The notes beneath the pieces were generated by a model. That model was not told the DNA's origin and made no database searches. It was given only the letters and a program-made list of their open reading frames with translations. A stretch of 62,431 bases of DNA from Acidobacteriota bacterium (GTDB lineage: Bacteria; Acidobacteriota; Terriglobia; Terriglobales; Acidobacteriaceae): contig JAKAXU010000016.1 in NCBI GenBank assembly GCA_021816455.1, forward strand, positions 1 through 62,431, written 5' to 3'. Positions 26,244 to 35,293 of the stretch are shown here, in pieces (position 1 is the stretch's first letter; each line of letters begins with the position of its first letter). A program made the translations under genes and the position numbers.

Positions 26244-27185
26244 GTGATCGTCGAAATCGAAGCACTTACCAAAATTTACGCAGGGAAACAGCCCGTCACC
26301 GCAGTGGACGGAATTGACCTGAGCGTTCAGCCCGGAGAAATCTTCGGCCTGCTCGGTCCTAACGGAGCGGGCAAGACGACCACCATCAGCATTGCCACCA
26401 CGCGCACTCTTCCCACCAGCGGTTCGGTGCGCATCGCCGGAATCGATGTTGTGGGTCATCCGGCGCAGGCACGTCGCTGGATCGGCGTCGTGCCACAGTA
26501 CAACACGCTGGATCGCTCCCTGACGATCTATGAGAATCTCTACTATCACTGCCGTTACTTTGGATTCAATCACGGACAGGCCCGCCAGCGCAGCGAAGAT
26601 CTGCTGGCTCAGTTTCTGCTGACCGAGCGCAAAAAAGCGTACCCGTCGCAGCTCTCCGGAGGACTCGCGCAGAGGGTGCAGATTGCCCGCGCCATTGCGC
26701 ACCGGCCGAAGGTGCTTTTTCTGGACGAGCCAAGCGCAGGCCTTGATCCGCAAAGCCGCATGGCCATGTGGAACGCGGTCCAGGGATTGCGCAAGGAGGG
26801 GATCACGGTTGTACTGACGACGCACTATATGGAAGAGGCCGACGCGTTGAGCGACCGTGTGGCGATTGTCGATCATGGACGCCTGCTGGCGCTTGGCTCA
26901 CCCCAGAAGCTGAAGGAAACCTTTGGCGCGCAGACGATCCTTCAGCTGACCCTGCGCCACACCGATGGCTGCGAAGCAGTGGCTGCGGAGCTGCGCTCGC
27001 GTGCCGGAGTTGAGAACGTCGAGGTCGTTCCGGAGGGTCTGCGTGTCTTTACCGCCGGAGCGGAGGGACTGCTGCCGGAGGTAATTCATCTGGCCTCCCC
27101 GCTGGGTCTGCGGGATATCGCCATTACCGAGCCGAGCCTCGAAACCGTCTTCATCCAGCTCACCGGGAGAGATCTGCGTGAATAA
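26244..27185 (+). CDS. ABC transporter ATP-binding protein, DrrA type
   Basis: The 313-residue ATPase has Walker A LLGPNGAGKTTT, Q-loop VVPQYNTLD, signature LSGGLAQRVQIARA, Walker B VLFLDEPSAGLD and the switch His in LTTHYMEEAD, followed by an 80-residue C-terminal extension typical of DrrA/CcmA-like exporters. It starts with GTG at 26244. The partner permease gene overlaps its end by eight bases. The pair probably exports a hydrophobic compound or envelope component; the substrate is not evident. Confidence 0.93.
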   Translation: MIVEIEALTKIYAGKQPVTAVDGIDLSVQPGEIFGLLGPNGAGKTTTISIATTRTLPTSGSVRIAGIDVVGHPAQARRWIGVVPQYNTLDRSLTIYENLYYHCRYFGFNHGQARQRSEDLLAQFLLTERKKAYPSQLSGGLAQRVQIARAIAHRPKVLFLDEPSAGLDPQSRMAMWNAVQGLRKEGITVVLTTHYMEEADALSDRVAIVDHGRLLALGSPQKLKETFGAQTILQLTLRHTDGCEAVAAELRSRAGVENVEVVPEGLRVFTAGAEGLLPEVIHLASPLGLRDIAITEPSLETVFIQLTGRDLRE

Positions 27186-28011
27186 TCTTCCATCCTCCTC
27201 CGCACCCGCCAGGGATGGCATTTTTCTGGCGAAGACATTTTTTGGACTGCTGCTGCGCGATCTCCGCGTGCTGAGCCGCGAACTCGGTCCATTTCTGCTG
27301 CGTGTCGGCATGCAGCCTTTACTCTTTCTTTTTGTCTTCACCTTCGTCATGCCGCACATGACTGGAGGCGGCCCGTTGTCGTCCGCCGGACCGGGATTTG
27401 GTTCGGTGCTTTTGCCTGGACTGATGGCTGTTGCGATCATGTTCAGCGGAATTGCCGCCGTGGCGCTGCCGCTCTCCACCGAATTCGGGATCACGCGCGA
27501 GATCGATGATCGGGTGATGTGTCCGGCCCCGGTCGCCATTGTCGCCGTGGAGAAGGTCGTCTTCAGCGCCTTGCAAAGCATCCTGGCCGCGCTGATGGTC
27601 ATTCCCATGGCCATTTACATTCCCGCGACACCAGTCTATCCGGACCTTCATCGCTGGTGGCTGCTGGCGATCGTCATGATTCTCTCCAGCCTGCTGGCCG
27701 GGGCACTTGGATTAGCCATCGGCTCCAGCGTGAGTCCCCGGAACATCGGACTGGTTTTTTCCATTATCGTCGTACCGATAACCTTTCTGGGATGCGTCTA
27801 TTATCCATGGGCATATCTGGATAAAATTCGCTGGCTTCAGATTGCCGTACTCTTCAATCCAATCGTATATATCAGTGAAGGACTGCGCTCGGCGGTGACG
27901 CCACAGATTCATTCGATGCCGGCCTGGATCGTTCTGCCGGCGCTGGTTGCCTTCTTGTTCTTTCTGGGCCGGTTTGGCCTGCGAGGGTTTCTGCGCCGCG
28001 TCATCTCCTGA
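27178..28011 (+). CDS. ABC-2 type permease
   Basis: The 277-residue membrane protein has six predicted helices in the ABC-2 arrangement (MQPLLFLFVFTFVMPHM, VLLPGLMAVAIMFSGIAAVAL, WWLLAIVMILSSLLAGALGLA and so on) and the family phrase IVVPITFLGCVYYPWAYL near the C-terminus. It starts at a GTG inside the end of the ATPase gene, so the two are translationally coupled and form a DrrAB-like exporter. The lipoprotein-protease gene starts only six bases later and may belong to the same transcript. Confidence 0.92.
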   Translation: MNNLPSSSAPARDGIFLAKTFFGLLLRDLRVLSRELGPFLLRVGMQPLLFLFVFTFVMPHMTGGGPLSSAGPGFGSVLLPGLMAVAIMFSGIAAVALPLSTEFGITREIDDRVMCPAPVAIVAVEKVVFSALQSILAALMVIPMAIYIPATPVYPDLHRWWLLAIVMILSSLLAGALGLAIGSSVSPRNIGLVFSIIVVPITFLGCVYYPWAYLDKIRWLQIAVLFNPIVYISEGLRSAVTPQIHSMPAWIVLPALVAFLFFLGRFGLRGFLRRVIS

Positions 28012-28017
28012 TTCGCT

Positions 28018-30321
28018 GTGAGTTTTCGCTCAACCGGATCGGAGTTGCGGGGCGTTTCGAATGTGAACGTGCGACTGGCTTCTTCCAACCCGTATCTGAT
28101 GGCGCTGCTGCCGGCCACGCTTCTGGTGGCTGGCTGCGGTGGAAGCTTCTCGCTGGCTCCGGGGGTAGGGAAGAGCCTGTTACTGGCCCACGAGGTCGTG
28201 GGCGCAGCCAGTGCGCCAGTCGTTTCGGCCACCGCGCAGCCTGTCGCAGTGCAGACTTCCTCCACGCTTCAGTGGACGGCTACCTTCCCGGACGGAATCT
28301 CCGCCGAAGTCCGCTGGTCGGTTACCGGTGGCGACCCAGGCTCCGGTGCCGGGTCGATCACCGCCGGGGGAATGTACACTGCGCCCGCCTGGCTCACCCA
28401 GGATATTGCCAGGGTCACGCTCCATGCGCGATTTCCGGGCAGCGACGCGGACGCCGCGACCGCCCTGCTGACAATCACTCCCGGCTTCATCCGCCCGCTT
28501 TCGCCGGAAAATCTGGCTTTGGGCGCGGGCGCGACCGCTACGTTTTCCGCTTCGATCGCGGAAGTTGGCGGATCGGCTTCCGTCCGTTTCGCCCTGCCTG
28601 CGGGGGATTTCGGTTCGCTCTCCACGCCCATCTGTACCCGCGGCTCGCTTTCCAGCGACAACCCTTCGTATACCGCCTGCTCGGTGACGTATACGGCGCC
28701 AGCGGGGATTGCCGCGACAGAAAGTGTCGTCCTTCGGGCAGCCGTCAGCTCTCCGACTTCGACGGATACTGCCACAGTGCTCGCTTCGTCGGAGGCTGCT
28801 GCCGCCGTGAGCACCGCGCAGCTTCTGCTGAACCCGCAAGGAGTCAGCAGTAATCCCGCCACCCACCAGCAGGCGCTTGCGTTTCCTGTCACGCTTGGCT
28901 CCTCTGCGGGCAGCAACACCGACTACGATTCCGCTCATGGACAGCTTGCAGACTGCTGCGGAGGCACGCTCGGGGCGCTGGTTGCCGACGCATCCGGCAA
29001 CCAATATGTCCTGAGCAACAACCACATCCTCGCTCGCAGCGATCAGGCCATTCCCGGCGAGACGATCATCCAGCCGGGCCTCATCGACAATGGCTGCACA
29101 CCCTACGGGGAAGGTCCCGGCGCGACGCCGATCGCCTCACTCGTTGCTTATCCGCCGCTTGAAGCTCCAGCCACACGGGTCGATGCCGCTCTGGCTCGCG
29201 CGATTCCCGGCACGGTCGATTCCACCGGAGCCATTCTGGATATGGGGCCGCGTCAGCCGGACGGTATGTTGGCCGCTGCGCCGCCAGGAGTCTCCTCGAC
29301 TGCGGGTCGCGGGGAGTCGCCCCGGCTGGGCTTGACCGTCGCCAAGAGCGGACGCACCACCGGCCTCACCTGCGGAGCGATTACCGCACTCGACACGGAG
29401 ATTCTGGTCGATTACTACCGGGACTGTGCGGAGACCAAACATGCCTTCCGCAAGCGATTCACGGGTCAGATTGTTGCTTCCGGTGCCAGCTTCGCCGATG
29501 CCGGGGACTCCGGGGCGCTGCTTGTGGACAGCACGAACGCCGAGCCGGTCGGCCTCTTTTTTGCCGGCGGTGAGGACGATCACGGCATCGAGCAGGCGAT
29601 CGCGAACCCTGCTGGCGACGTACTGGGCGATCTCTCCCGCGCGCTTGGCTCCGTTCCGCTGCGCTTTGTGGGTGCAGCCGACCACCCGGTCGCCTGTCTG
29701 CGGTATCCGGAGAACGAATTCAGGTCATCGGCTTTGCCCGTATCTGCCCGCGCAAGCGCGGATCGCGCTCTGGAACTGGCCCGCCAGTGGGCTTCCGCCG
29801 CCGATCCGCGTCAGGGCCTTGTTCCGAGGCTGGTTCCGAGCGCGGATCAGACCGCCCCAGACGGCTCGGCTTTGTCGGCCATCCATTTCGACGCACCTGT
29901 CCCTGCTTCCTTGCCGCGTTTCTTCGGCGGCCTGCCCACGCAGGTGGATGCCTCATCCGCTACAGCTGCGGCAATGCCTGACGCTGCTGCCCTGGCGCGC
30001 GCGATGCGCGTGCGGGATCGACGTTCTGCGGCATTGTTTGCCATGAGTTCTGCGATCTTTGGCCTGGGTGTTGGCCAAAGCGCCAATAACCCAACCGATC
30101 CTGCCCTGATTGTCTTTGTGGACCGCAACCAGGCTGCACCCGCGCTGCCTGCTTCAATCGATGGCGAGCGAGTGCGCATCATCCGCATGGATCGTCCGCA
30201 CGTCACGCGCGGTCACGGCCAGCCAGCGGTTCACGGCTGCCGTCCGCTGATAGCTCAGCCTGCCTCTGTCTTGCCGTTTGCCAAAGAGCGTCCGCTGACG
30301 CTGCCCGGATCGCAACCCTGA
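28018..30321 (+). CDS. Lipoprotein with Ig-like region and trypsin-like protease domain
   Basis: The 767-residue protein has a lipobox (LLPATLLVAGC), an Ig-like beta region (about residues 60-260), and a chymotrypsin-fold-like domain. Its putative triad is His in LSNNHILA, Asp in RVDAALARA and Ser in DAGDSGALLVD; the phrase VAKSGRTTGLTCG precedes the Ser. The C-terminal 220 residues have no recognised fold. It would be anchored to a membrane and process or bind surface proteins. The first in-frame start is GTG 28018; later starts that shorten the n-region are possible. It lies six bases after the ABC-2 permease gene. Confidence 0.78.
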   Translation: MSFRSTGSELRGVSNVNVRLASSNPYLMALLPATLLVAGCGGSFSLAPGVGKSLLLAHEVVGAASAPVVSATAQPVAVQTSSTLQWTATFPDGISAEVRWSVTGGDPGSGAGSITAGGMYTAPAWLTQDIARVTLHARFPGSDADAATALLTITPGFIRPLSPENLALGAGATATFSASIAEVGGSASVRFALPAGDFGSLSTPICTRGSLSSDNPSYTACSVTYTAPAGIAATESVVLRAAVSSPTSTDTATVLASSEAAAAVSTAQLLLNPQGVSSNPATHQQALAFPVTLGSSAGSNTDYDSAHGQLADCCGGTLGALVADASGNQYVLSNNHILARSDQAIPGETIIQPGLIDNGCTPYGEGPGATPIASLVAYPPLEAPATRVDAALARAIPGTVDSTGAILDMGPRQPDGMLAAAPPGVSSTAGRGESPRLGLTVAKSGRTTGLTCGAITALDTEILVDYYRDCAETKHAFRKRFTGQIVASGASFADAGDSGALLVDSTNAEPVGLFFAGGEDDHGIEQAIANPAGDVLGDLSRALGSVPLRFVGAADHPVACLRYPENEFRSSALPVSARASADRALELARQWASAADPRQGLVPRLVPSADQTAPDGSALSAIHFDAPVPASLPRFFGGLPTQVDASSATAAAMPDAAALARAMRVRDRRSAALFAMSSAIFGLGVGQSANNPTDPALIVFVDRNQAAPALPASIDGERVRIIRMDRPHVTRGHGQPAVHGCRPLIAQPASVLPFAKERPLTLPGSQP

Positions 30322-30345
30322 TGGACGCTGGAAAATATCCCCAAA

Positions 30346-30376
30346 CGCAGTGAGACGCAAAGGGAATCTCGCTGCG
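30346..30376. terminator. Hairpin between convergent genes
   Basis: CGCAGTGAGA and TCTCGCTGCG pair with one mismatch across an 11-base loop, in the short gap between the lipoprotein protease and the histidine kinase, which converge. There is no strong T-run, so termination efficiency is uncertain. Confidence 0.45.
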
Positions 30377-30410
30377 TCAATCGCGCCGCGTCAATCAAGC
30401 CGCGTCAATC
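30374..30410. repeat. Three tandem 14-bp units with GCGTCAATC core
   Basis: GCGTCAATC occurs at 30374-30382, 30388-30396 and 30402-30410, exactly 14 bases apart, and a degenerate fourth copy follows at about 30413. The array abuts the hairpin and ends just before the kinase stop codon. Function unknown; slippage-generated repeat or protein-binding array. Confidence 0.7.
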
Positions 30411-30417
30411 GCGCTCG

Positions 30418-32304
30418 TCAAGCGGATGCGTCCACCGTCTGAGTCGCTGCCGCTATCTTCCGTCCCTGGTCCTCGTCCGGCAAGAACAGCTCAAAAACTG
30501 TCCCCATGCTCTCGCGGTCGCCCTGCTTCTGTCGGCTGCGAACGCGGATGGAGCCTTCATGCTTGGCGATGATCTCCGAGCTGACCCACAACCCCAGTCC
30601 TGTCCCCGTCACTTCCTTGGTGGTGAAGAATGCTTCGAAGATATGCTTCTGCGCCTCCGGAGCGATCCCGCATCCGGTGTCAGCCACTGTAAACCGTACT
30701 CCGTTTCGTTCCGGATTGCGTCTGTCCACGGTGCGTCGCGCCCGTACAATCAACCGTCCACCCTCGGGCATCGAGTCGATTGCATTTCCTATCAGATTCG
30801 CAAAGACCTGCCGAATCTCTCCCGCAAAACAGTAGAGGTCCATCTCCGGGTCATACTGTTTCTCCACCCGAATGCCGCGCTGCTGCAACCGCACCTGATG
30901 CAGACTGAGCACCGAATCGACCAACTCGCTCAGTCTTGTCCTCGCCGCCTGGGTCGACTGGCGATAGAAGCGCAGCGTCTGCTGCGTGATCTCGGCCACT
31001 CGCTTGACCTCATGCTCAGCCATGCGCACCCATCCCAGCGCAGGTTCCTGCAATCCGGCGTGGTTGCTCATGAGATAGAGCAGGTTGGTGATCGCCTCCA
31101 GCGGATTGTTGATCTCGTGTGCAATGGAAGCGGCCAGTCTGCCAGTGGCAGCCAGCTTTTCCGTCTTTCGCAGAGCCTCTTCACTGCGTTTTCGGTCCGT
31201 CGCGTCGAGCACAATGACGCCCACCCAGCGCACCTGCTGTTGCAGCGTCCGGATAGGATATGCATTGGCAATCCAGGTCCAGTTCCACGCCACGCCTTCG
31301 CCGTTCAACTCAATATCGCGGATCGGACGATCCTCTTCAAAGACGCGCAGAATCGCGGCCTGAAGCTGGTCTGACACGGGTGCAGGCAAAACCTCCGCCA
31401 GCGTTCGTCCCAGATGGCGACTCATCGTTCCTGCGGTCATCTCGGCGAAGATGCGATTCACGCGCACAAAACGCGCCTGCCGATCAAAGAAAGCAAATCC
31501 GATGGGAGCGTTGGCCAGCATCGAATCCAGCAGCGAGAGCGTATCGCTCAACCCGGCGCGTTGTTCCTCAATCGAGGCCACCATCCGGTTGAAGGCCTCG
31601 ATCAGATCTCCAATTTCGTTGTGCACCAGCACCGGAAGCGGAAAGTTGGCCGGTGTCTCCGGCATCTGCATCAGCGCCTGCGTGCCATCGTGCAGCACGC
31701 CAAGCGGGCGCGTGATGGACCGCGCCATCACCAGAACCAGCACAATCGACGCCGCGATCCAGATGATTCCGAAGACCACCGCAGAGTGCAACATCAGCTC
31801 CAGTTGCTGATTATCCCAAACCCGGTCGCTGTGGACCCAGGCGTATCCATACAGCCGCCCCAGGTGGTGAATCGCCGCCACGCTCTCCCACTCGTTCGGC
31901 CCAGTCGAAAACACGACCGGTGCGTCGCCTTCGACACGCCGCATCTGTATCAACTCCTGAGTGCTCAACGCCTGTTCCACCGGGCGGTCCGCCGTGTTGT
32001 TGGCTGCAAAGAGAATCCGCCCGTCGGGGTCGGTCACGATCGACGAAGCTACGCTCGGCGACTTCGCCATGATATCCACTGAGAGTCCAACCAGGTCCGG
32101 ACGACGGTCATCCAGCGCCTCTTCTGCTTCAAAGGCGGCGATATTCGTCTGGTGCACCAGACGCTGCTCCACGCGACTGATAATCTCCTGATGCTGTTTG
32201 CGGACCATCACCCAGGCAAACAACAGCAGGCTCAGCAGCTCCAGAGAAACCACTCCGGCGAGCAGTTGGAACGAAATCGATCGTGACCATGCTCTCAGTT
32301 TCAC
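30418..32304 (-). CDS. Membrane sensor histidine kinase (HAMP-PAS)
   Basis: The 628-residue protein has two membrane helices (about residues 12-30 and 172-195) around a periplasmic sensor of about 140 residues, a HAMP linker, a PAS domain (GFAFFDRQARFVRVNRIF), the phospho-acceptor H-box (AASIAHEINNPLEAI), and a GHKL ATPase with N-box NLIGNAIDSMPEGG and G-boxes VADTGCGIAPE and GTGLGLWVSS. It starts with GTG, with GGAG eight bases ahead. It follows ypdA by 26 bases on the same strand, so it is likely co-transcribed with that thiol reductase; no response regulator is adjacent. Confidence 0.93.
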   Translation of the reverse strand: MKLRAWSRSISFQLLAGVVSLELLSLLLFAWVMVRKQHQEIISRVEQRLVHQTNIAAFEAEEALDDRRPDLVGLSVDIMAKSPSVASSIVTDPDGRILFAANNTADRPVEQALSTQELIQMRRVEGDAPVVFSTGPNEWESVAAIHHLGRLYGYAWVHSDRVWDNQQLELMLHSAVVFGIIWIAASIVLVLVMARSITRPLGVLHDGTQALMQMPETPANFPLPVLVHNEIGDLIEAFNRMVASIEEQRAGLSDTLSLLDSMLANAPIGFAFFDRQARFVRVNRIFAEMTAGTMSRHLGRTLAEVLPAPVSDQLQAAILRVFEEDRPIRDIELNGEGVAWNWTWIANAYPIRTLQQQVRWVGVIVLDATDRKRSEEALRKTEKLAATGRLAASIAHEINNPLEAITNLLYLMSNHAGLQEPALGWVRMAEHEVKRVAEITQQTLRFYRQSTQAARTRLSELVDSVLSLHQVRLQQRGIRVEKQYDPEMDLYCFAGEIRQVFANLIGNAIDSMPEGGRLIVRARRTVDRRNPERNGVRFTVADTGCGIAPEAQKHIFEAFFTTKEVTGTGLGLWVSSEIIAKHEGSIRVRSRQKQGDRESMGTVFELFLPDEDQGRKIAAATQTVDASA

Positions 32305-32330
32305 GTCTGGTTCTCCTGCAATCTTGTGCT

Positions 32331-33401
32331 TCAGTGTTGCAGCCGCTGTGCCAGATCGCGCGCAATCACTCCCCCGTGAAAGCGCCCGTTTTCAATGAAA
32401 ATCTCGTTGGTTCGCGCGCCGGCCACGATGACCCCAGCCAGATAGATTCCCGCCACATTGCTTTCCAGCGTCTCGGGATTGCAGACCGGTAACCGATCCT
32501 CACCCTCTGACCGTACGCCGAGACTGGCCAGAAAATCAAAGTCTGGATGATACCCCGTCAATGCGAAGACGAAATCGTTCTTGAGGCGAACTTCACCGGT
32601 CGGCGTCTCCAACCGCACCTCGTCCAAACCGATCTCCGCTACGCGCGACTCAAAGTACGCCATGACTTCCCCATTTTTGATTCTGTTCTCAATGTCTGGT
32701 TTGATCCAGTACTTCACGTGGTTGTGGATTCCAGGGCCGCGATGCACCAGCGTCACCCGTGCTCCATGCCGCCACAGCTCCAGCGCCGCAATCGCCGCTG
32801 AATTTTTTCCGCCGATCACCGCCACGTCCAGCCCGGAATACGGGTGGGGATCGTCGTAGTAATGATGCACCTTGGGCAGATCCTCTCCGGGAATCGCCAG
32901 CGTATTCGGCAGGTCGTAGTAACCGGTCGCCACGATCAGCTTTTTGGCCTCCAGCAACGTCTCCCGATCAAACCGATCCCGCAACGTGACGCGAAACACG
33001 CCATCGGTACCGGCGACCCGCACCACGCGCTGGTACTGCCGGACGTCGAGCCGATAATGCGCCGCCACCTGACGATAGTATTGCAAGGCCTCGTCGCGCG
33101 TCGGCTTCTGATGCGGACTGGGAAAAGGAATATCGCCGATCTCCAGCAGTTCCGGCGTGGTGAAGAACGTCATGTGCGAGGGGTAGTGAAAGAGGGAGTT
33201 GCAAAGGCAGCCTTTTTCCGCCAAGGCTACGCGAAATCCGGCCTTTTGCGCTTCGATTGCACAGGCCAGCCCTGTGGGTCCGGCGCCGATCACCAGCACG
33301 TCCAGCCGCTGGTGTGCCTGCGGTTCGCATACGCCTGCTCCATTCGCCGCAGAGACACATGCCGTAGTCTTCGCCTGTCCTGTCGCTTCGGTCGTGGCCA
33401 C
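32331..33401 (-). CDS. ypdA: YpdA-type bacillithiol-disulfide reductase
   Basis: YpdA is an NADPH-dependent flavoprotein that reduces oxidised bacillithiol. The 356-residue protein has the FAD motif VLVIGAGPTGLACAIEAQKAG, the family active-region Cys in EKGCLCNSLFHYP, the NADPH motif VAVIGGKNSAAIAALEL, and a characteristic C-terminus (AGARTNEIFIENGRFHGG). The first 30 residues are an Ala/Thr-rich extension. It starts with GTG preceded by GAGGAG. Bacillithiol occurs in several Acidobacteria, which fits. It heads the operon with the histidine kinase. Confidence 0.9.
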   Translation of the reverse strand: MATTEATGQAKTTACVSAANGAGVCEPQAHQRLDVLVIGAGPTGLACAIEAQKAGFRVALAEKGCLCNSLFHYPSHMTFFTTPELLEIGDIPFPSPHQKPTRDEALQYYRQVAAHYRLDVRQYQRVVRVAGTDGVFRVTLRDRFDRETLLEAKKLIVATGYYDLPNTLAIPGEDLPKVHHYYDDPHPYSGLDVAVIGGKNSAAIAALELWRHGARVTLVHRGPGIHNHVKYWIKPDIENRIKNGEVMAYFESRVAEIGLDEVRLETPTGEVRLKNDFVFALTGYHPDFDFLASLGVRSEGEDRLPVCNPETLESNVAGIYLAGVIVAGARTNEIFIENGRFHGGVIARDLAQRLQH

Positions 33402-33605
33402 GCGCTCTCCTCTTTTCCAGATTAGGCCATAATCCTCAATCCGTGGCGCAAGCCCCCTCAGCGAACCATAAACGAGTTTGCGGATGAGTTTGCGTTGCCG
33501 ACTTTGGGCGGATCGGATTGGATTGCGCAGTCTGGCAGGGATTTTTACCGAATGCGAATCCGTACCTTTCGTGCATTTGCAAATCGAGGTCAGGTTCTGA
33601 CCAGA

Positions 33606-34106
33606 TCAGCTTGCTGCCTGTACAGCGATGGAAGCCGGACGCGCCGTGCGCCGCGCCACCCTGGCGGGTAGCAGCAAGCGGGTGGGCTTGGCTTTCAGCG
33701 GGGTATCGATGACCGGAACCGGCCAGTTTTTCGGGCTGAGCTTCGCCTGCCGCTGTTGTGTCGTGTTGCTCGTTTCAATACGGGCTTCGACTGGCGCGAT
33801 TGCATCGGCCGCGCTCTGTGATTCCACTCGGTAGACGCCTTCAAACAGGTCATGAAGGTAAACGGGAGAATCTACGCTCAACTTACCGCTGTGGATGCGA
33901 GCGCGCAACCAACTGCTCAGCCGCGGGTCGCGGATTTCAAATTCGTCCGGGCGTGGGTGCTCCGGCAGTGGACACAGGATGCGCAGATGATCCAACGCCA
34001 GTTCAAGGTGCGTCCAGCTTTCGGGCAGCGGGATTCCATTCGCCTGCACGAGCGGGCAGTGCAGGATATAGTGACCTTTCGGAATACGAAGAATGTGCGC
34101 CTGCAT
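33606..34106 (-). CDS. Protein of unknown function
   Basis: A 166-residue, probably cytoplasmic protein without signal peptide or membrane segment. The N-terminal 100 residues look folded and conserved in character (ILRIPKGHYILHCPLVQAN; WTHLELALDHLRILCPLP; RLSSWLRARIHSGKL), while the C-terminal 60 are Ala/Arg/Pro-rich and likely disordered. GAGAGG sits four bases before the ATG at 34106, which is preferred over an ATG four codons upstream. It stands alone between dapA and ypdA. I do not recognise the family. Confidence 0.65.
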   Translation of the reverse strand: MQAHILRIPKGHYILHCPLVQANGIPLPESWTHLELALDHLRILCPLPEHPRPDEFEIRDPRLSSWLRARIHSGKLSVDSPVYLHDLFEGVYRVESQSAADAIAPVEARIETSNTTQQRQAKLSPKNWPVPVIDTPLKAKPTRLLLPARVARRTARPASIAVQAAS

Positions 34107-34309
34107 AGTGCCTCTCATCGGTTGATCGGCGACACGGAGCTTTTCAAGAGCCGGGATTGCAGGATTCCGTGCAGAATCCTCCCCAAGCTTCGGAAATCGT
34201 CGGAGCTACGCCGAGGACGCCCTATCTCTTTGGACGTCTAAGTCAGGCAAAGGGATGCATGGAAGTTCGTTTCCACAGGATGGGTGATGGCCAGGCGATG
34301 CAGCGCGCC

Positions 34310-35236
34310 TCAAAACATGCGCATGTCGCCTTCCGGCAGGGGAGCATTGCGCAGCAGGCCCAGTTCGCCCGCCAGCCGTTCCAGGCGAAGCTGTGTGCCG
34401 CGTGCCGGTTCCACCAGAGGCAGTCGCAACGTCGGTTGACAGCGGCCCATCAGGCTCAGGATCGTCTTGACCGGCCCGGGGTTGCTCTCCCAGAAGTTGG
34501 CTTCGAACAGACGGATGTATTTCCTTTCGATCTCGCGCGCCGTGTGCCAGTCGCCACGCAGAGCCGTGCCGACCATGCGCGCCATCTCCGCTGGAATCAC
34601 GTTGGAAGCTACGCTGGCCAGCCCGTGCACTCCGGCTCCGATGGCCGCCAGCGCCAGATTGTCATCGCCGACGAAGATGCGGAAATTCTGCGGCATCGAA
34701 TGAATCAGCATTGAGATCTGCGCCAGACGTCCACTCGCTTCTTTGATCGCTTCGACGTTGGAGGCAGTCTCGGCCAGGCGGAGCACGGTCTCAGGCTCCA
34801 GATTGACGCACGTGCGTCCTGGAACGTTGTAGAGCACGATGGGCATCGGCTGGACCTGTGCCGCAAGGGCTTCAAAATGCCGGAACAGACCCTCCTGGGT
34901 CGGGCGGTTGTAGTAGGGGGTGGCGGAGAGGATCGCGTCCAGCCCGCGGATGCGAGCCAGCTTTTCCGCCCGACGCAGCAACGCTCGCGTCGAGTTGTGC
35001 GTGCATCCGGCCCATACCGGAACGCGCCCGGCAGCCACTTCGACCGCGGTGCGGATGACGTCCAACCACTCTTCCTCGTCCAATGTGGCGGCTTCACCGG
35101 TGGAGCCGCAGACCATGAGGAAGTCGATGCCGGAGTCAATCTGCCAGTTGACCAGCGCGTAGAGTGCGTTTTGATCGACGCGGCCATCCGCCTTGAACGG
35201 CGTCACAATGGCCGTGCCGCAACCTGTAGTTTCCAT
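34310..35236 (-). CDS. dapA: 4-hydroxy-tetrahydrodipicolinate synthase
   Basis: DapA condenses pyruvate with aspartate semialdehyde in the lysine/diaminopimelate pathway. The 308-residue TIM barrel shows the family start TAIVTPFKADGRVD, the Thr-rich loop VCGSTGEAATLD, the catalytic Tyr in VLYNVPGRT and the Schiff-base Lys in VEAIKEASG. The relative with the closest general look is DapA rather than NanA or KDG aldolase, though those share the fold. It starts at ATG 35236; a GTG one codon earlier is possible. The VWFA gene upstream is on the same strand, 57 bases away. Confidence 0.92.
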   Translation of the reverse strand: METTGCGTAIVTPFKADGRVDQNALYALVNWQIDSGIDFLMVCGSTGEAATLDEEEWLDVIRTAVEVAAGRVPVWAGCTHNSTRALLRRAEKLARIRGLDAILSATPYYNRPTQEGLFRHFEALAAQVQPMPIVLYNVPGRTCVNLEPETVLRLAETASNVEAIKEASGRLAQISMLIHSMPQNFRIFVGDDNLALAAIGAGVHGLASVASNVIPAEMARMVGTALRGDWHTAREIERKYIRLFEANFWESNPGPVKTILSLMGRCQPTLRLPLVEPARGTQLRLERLAGELGLLRNAPLPEGDMRMF

Positions 35237-35293
35237 CACAAAGCAGTGTACAACGGCGCACGCTGCGCGAACTGGCAGCGTACGCCGGATGGG

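Noticed and set aside
34161..34180. 7-bp inverted repeat (AGGATTC-CGTGCA-GAATCCT) after dapA
   Set aside because: Could be a terminator but has no T-run in either direction and lies about 130 bases from the dapA stop; too weak to list as a feature.
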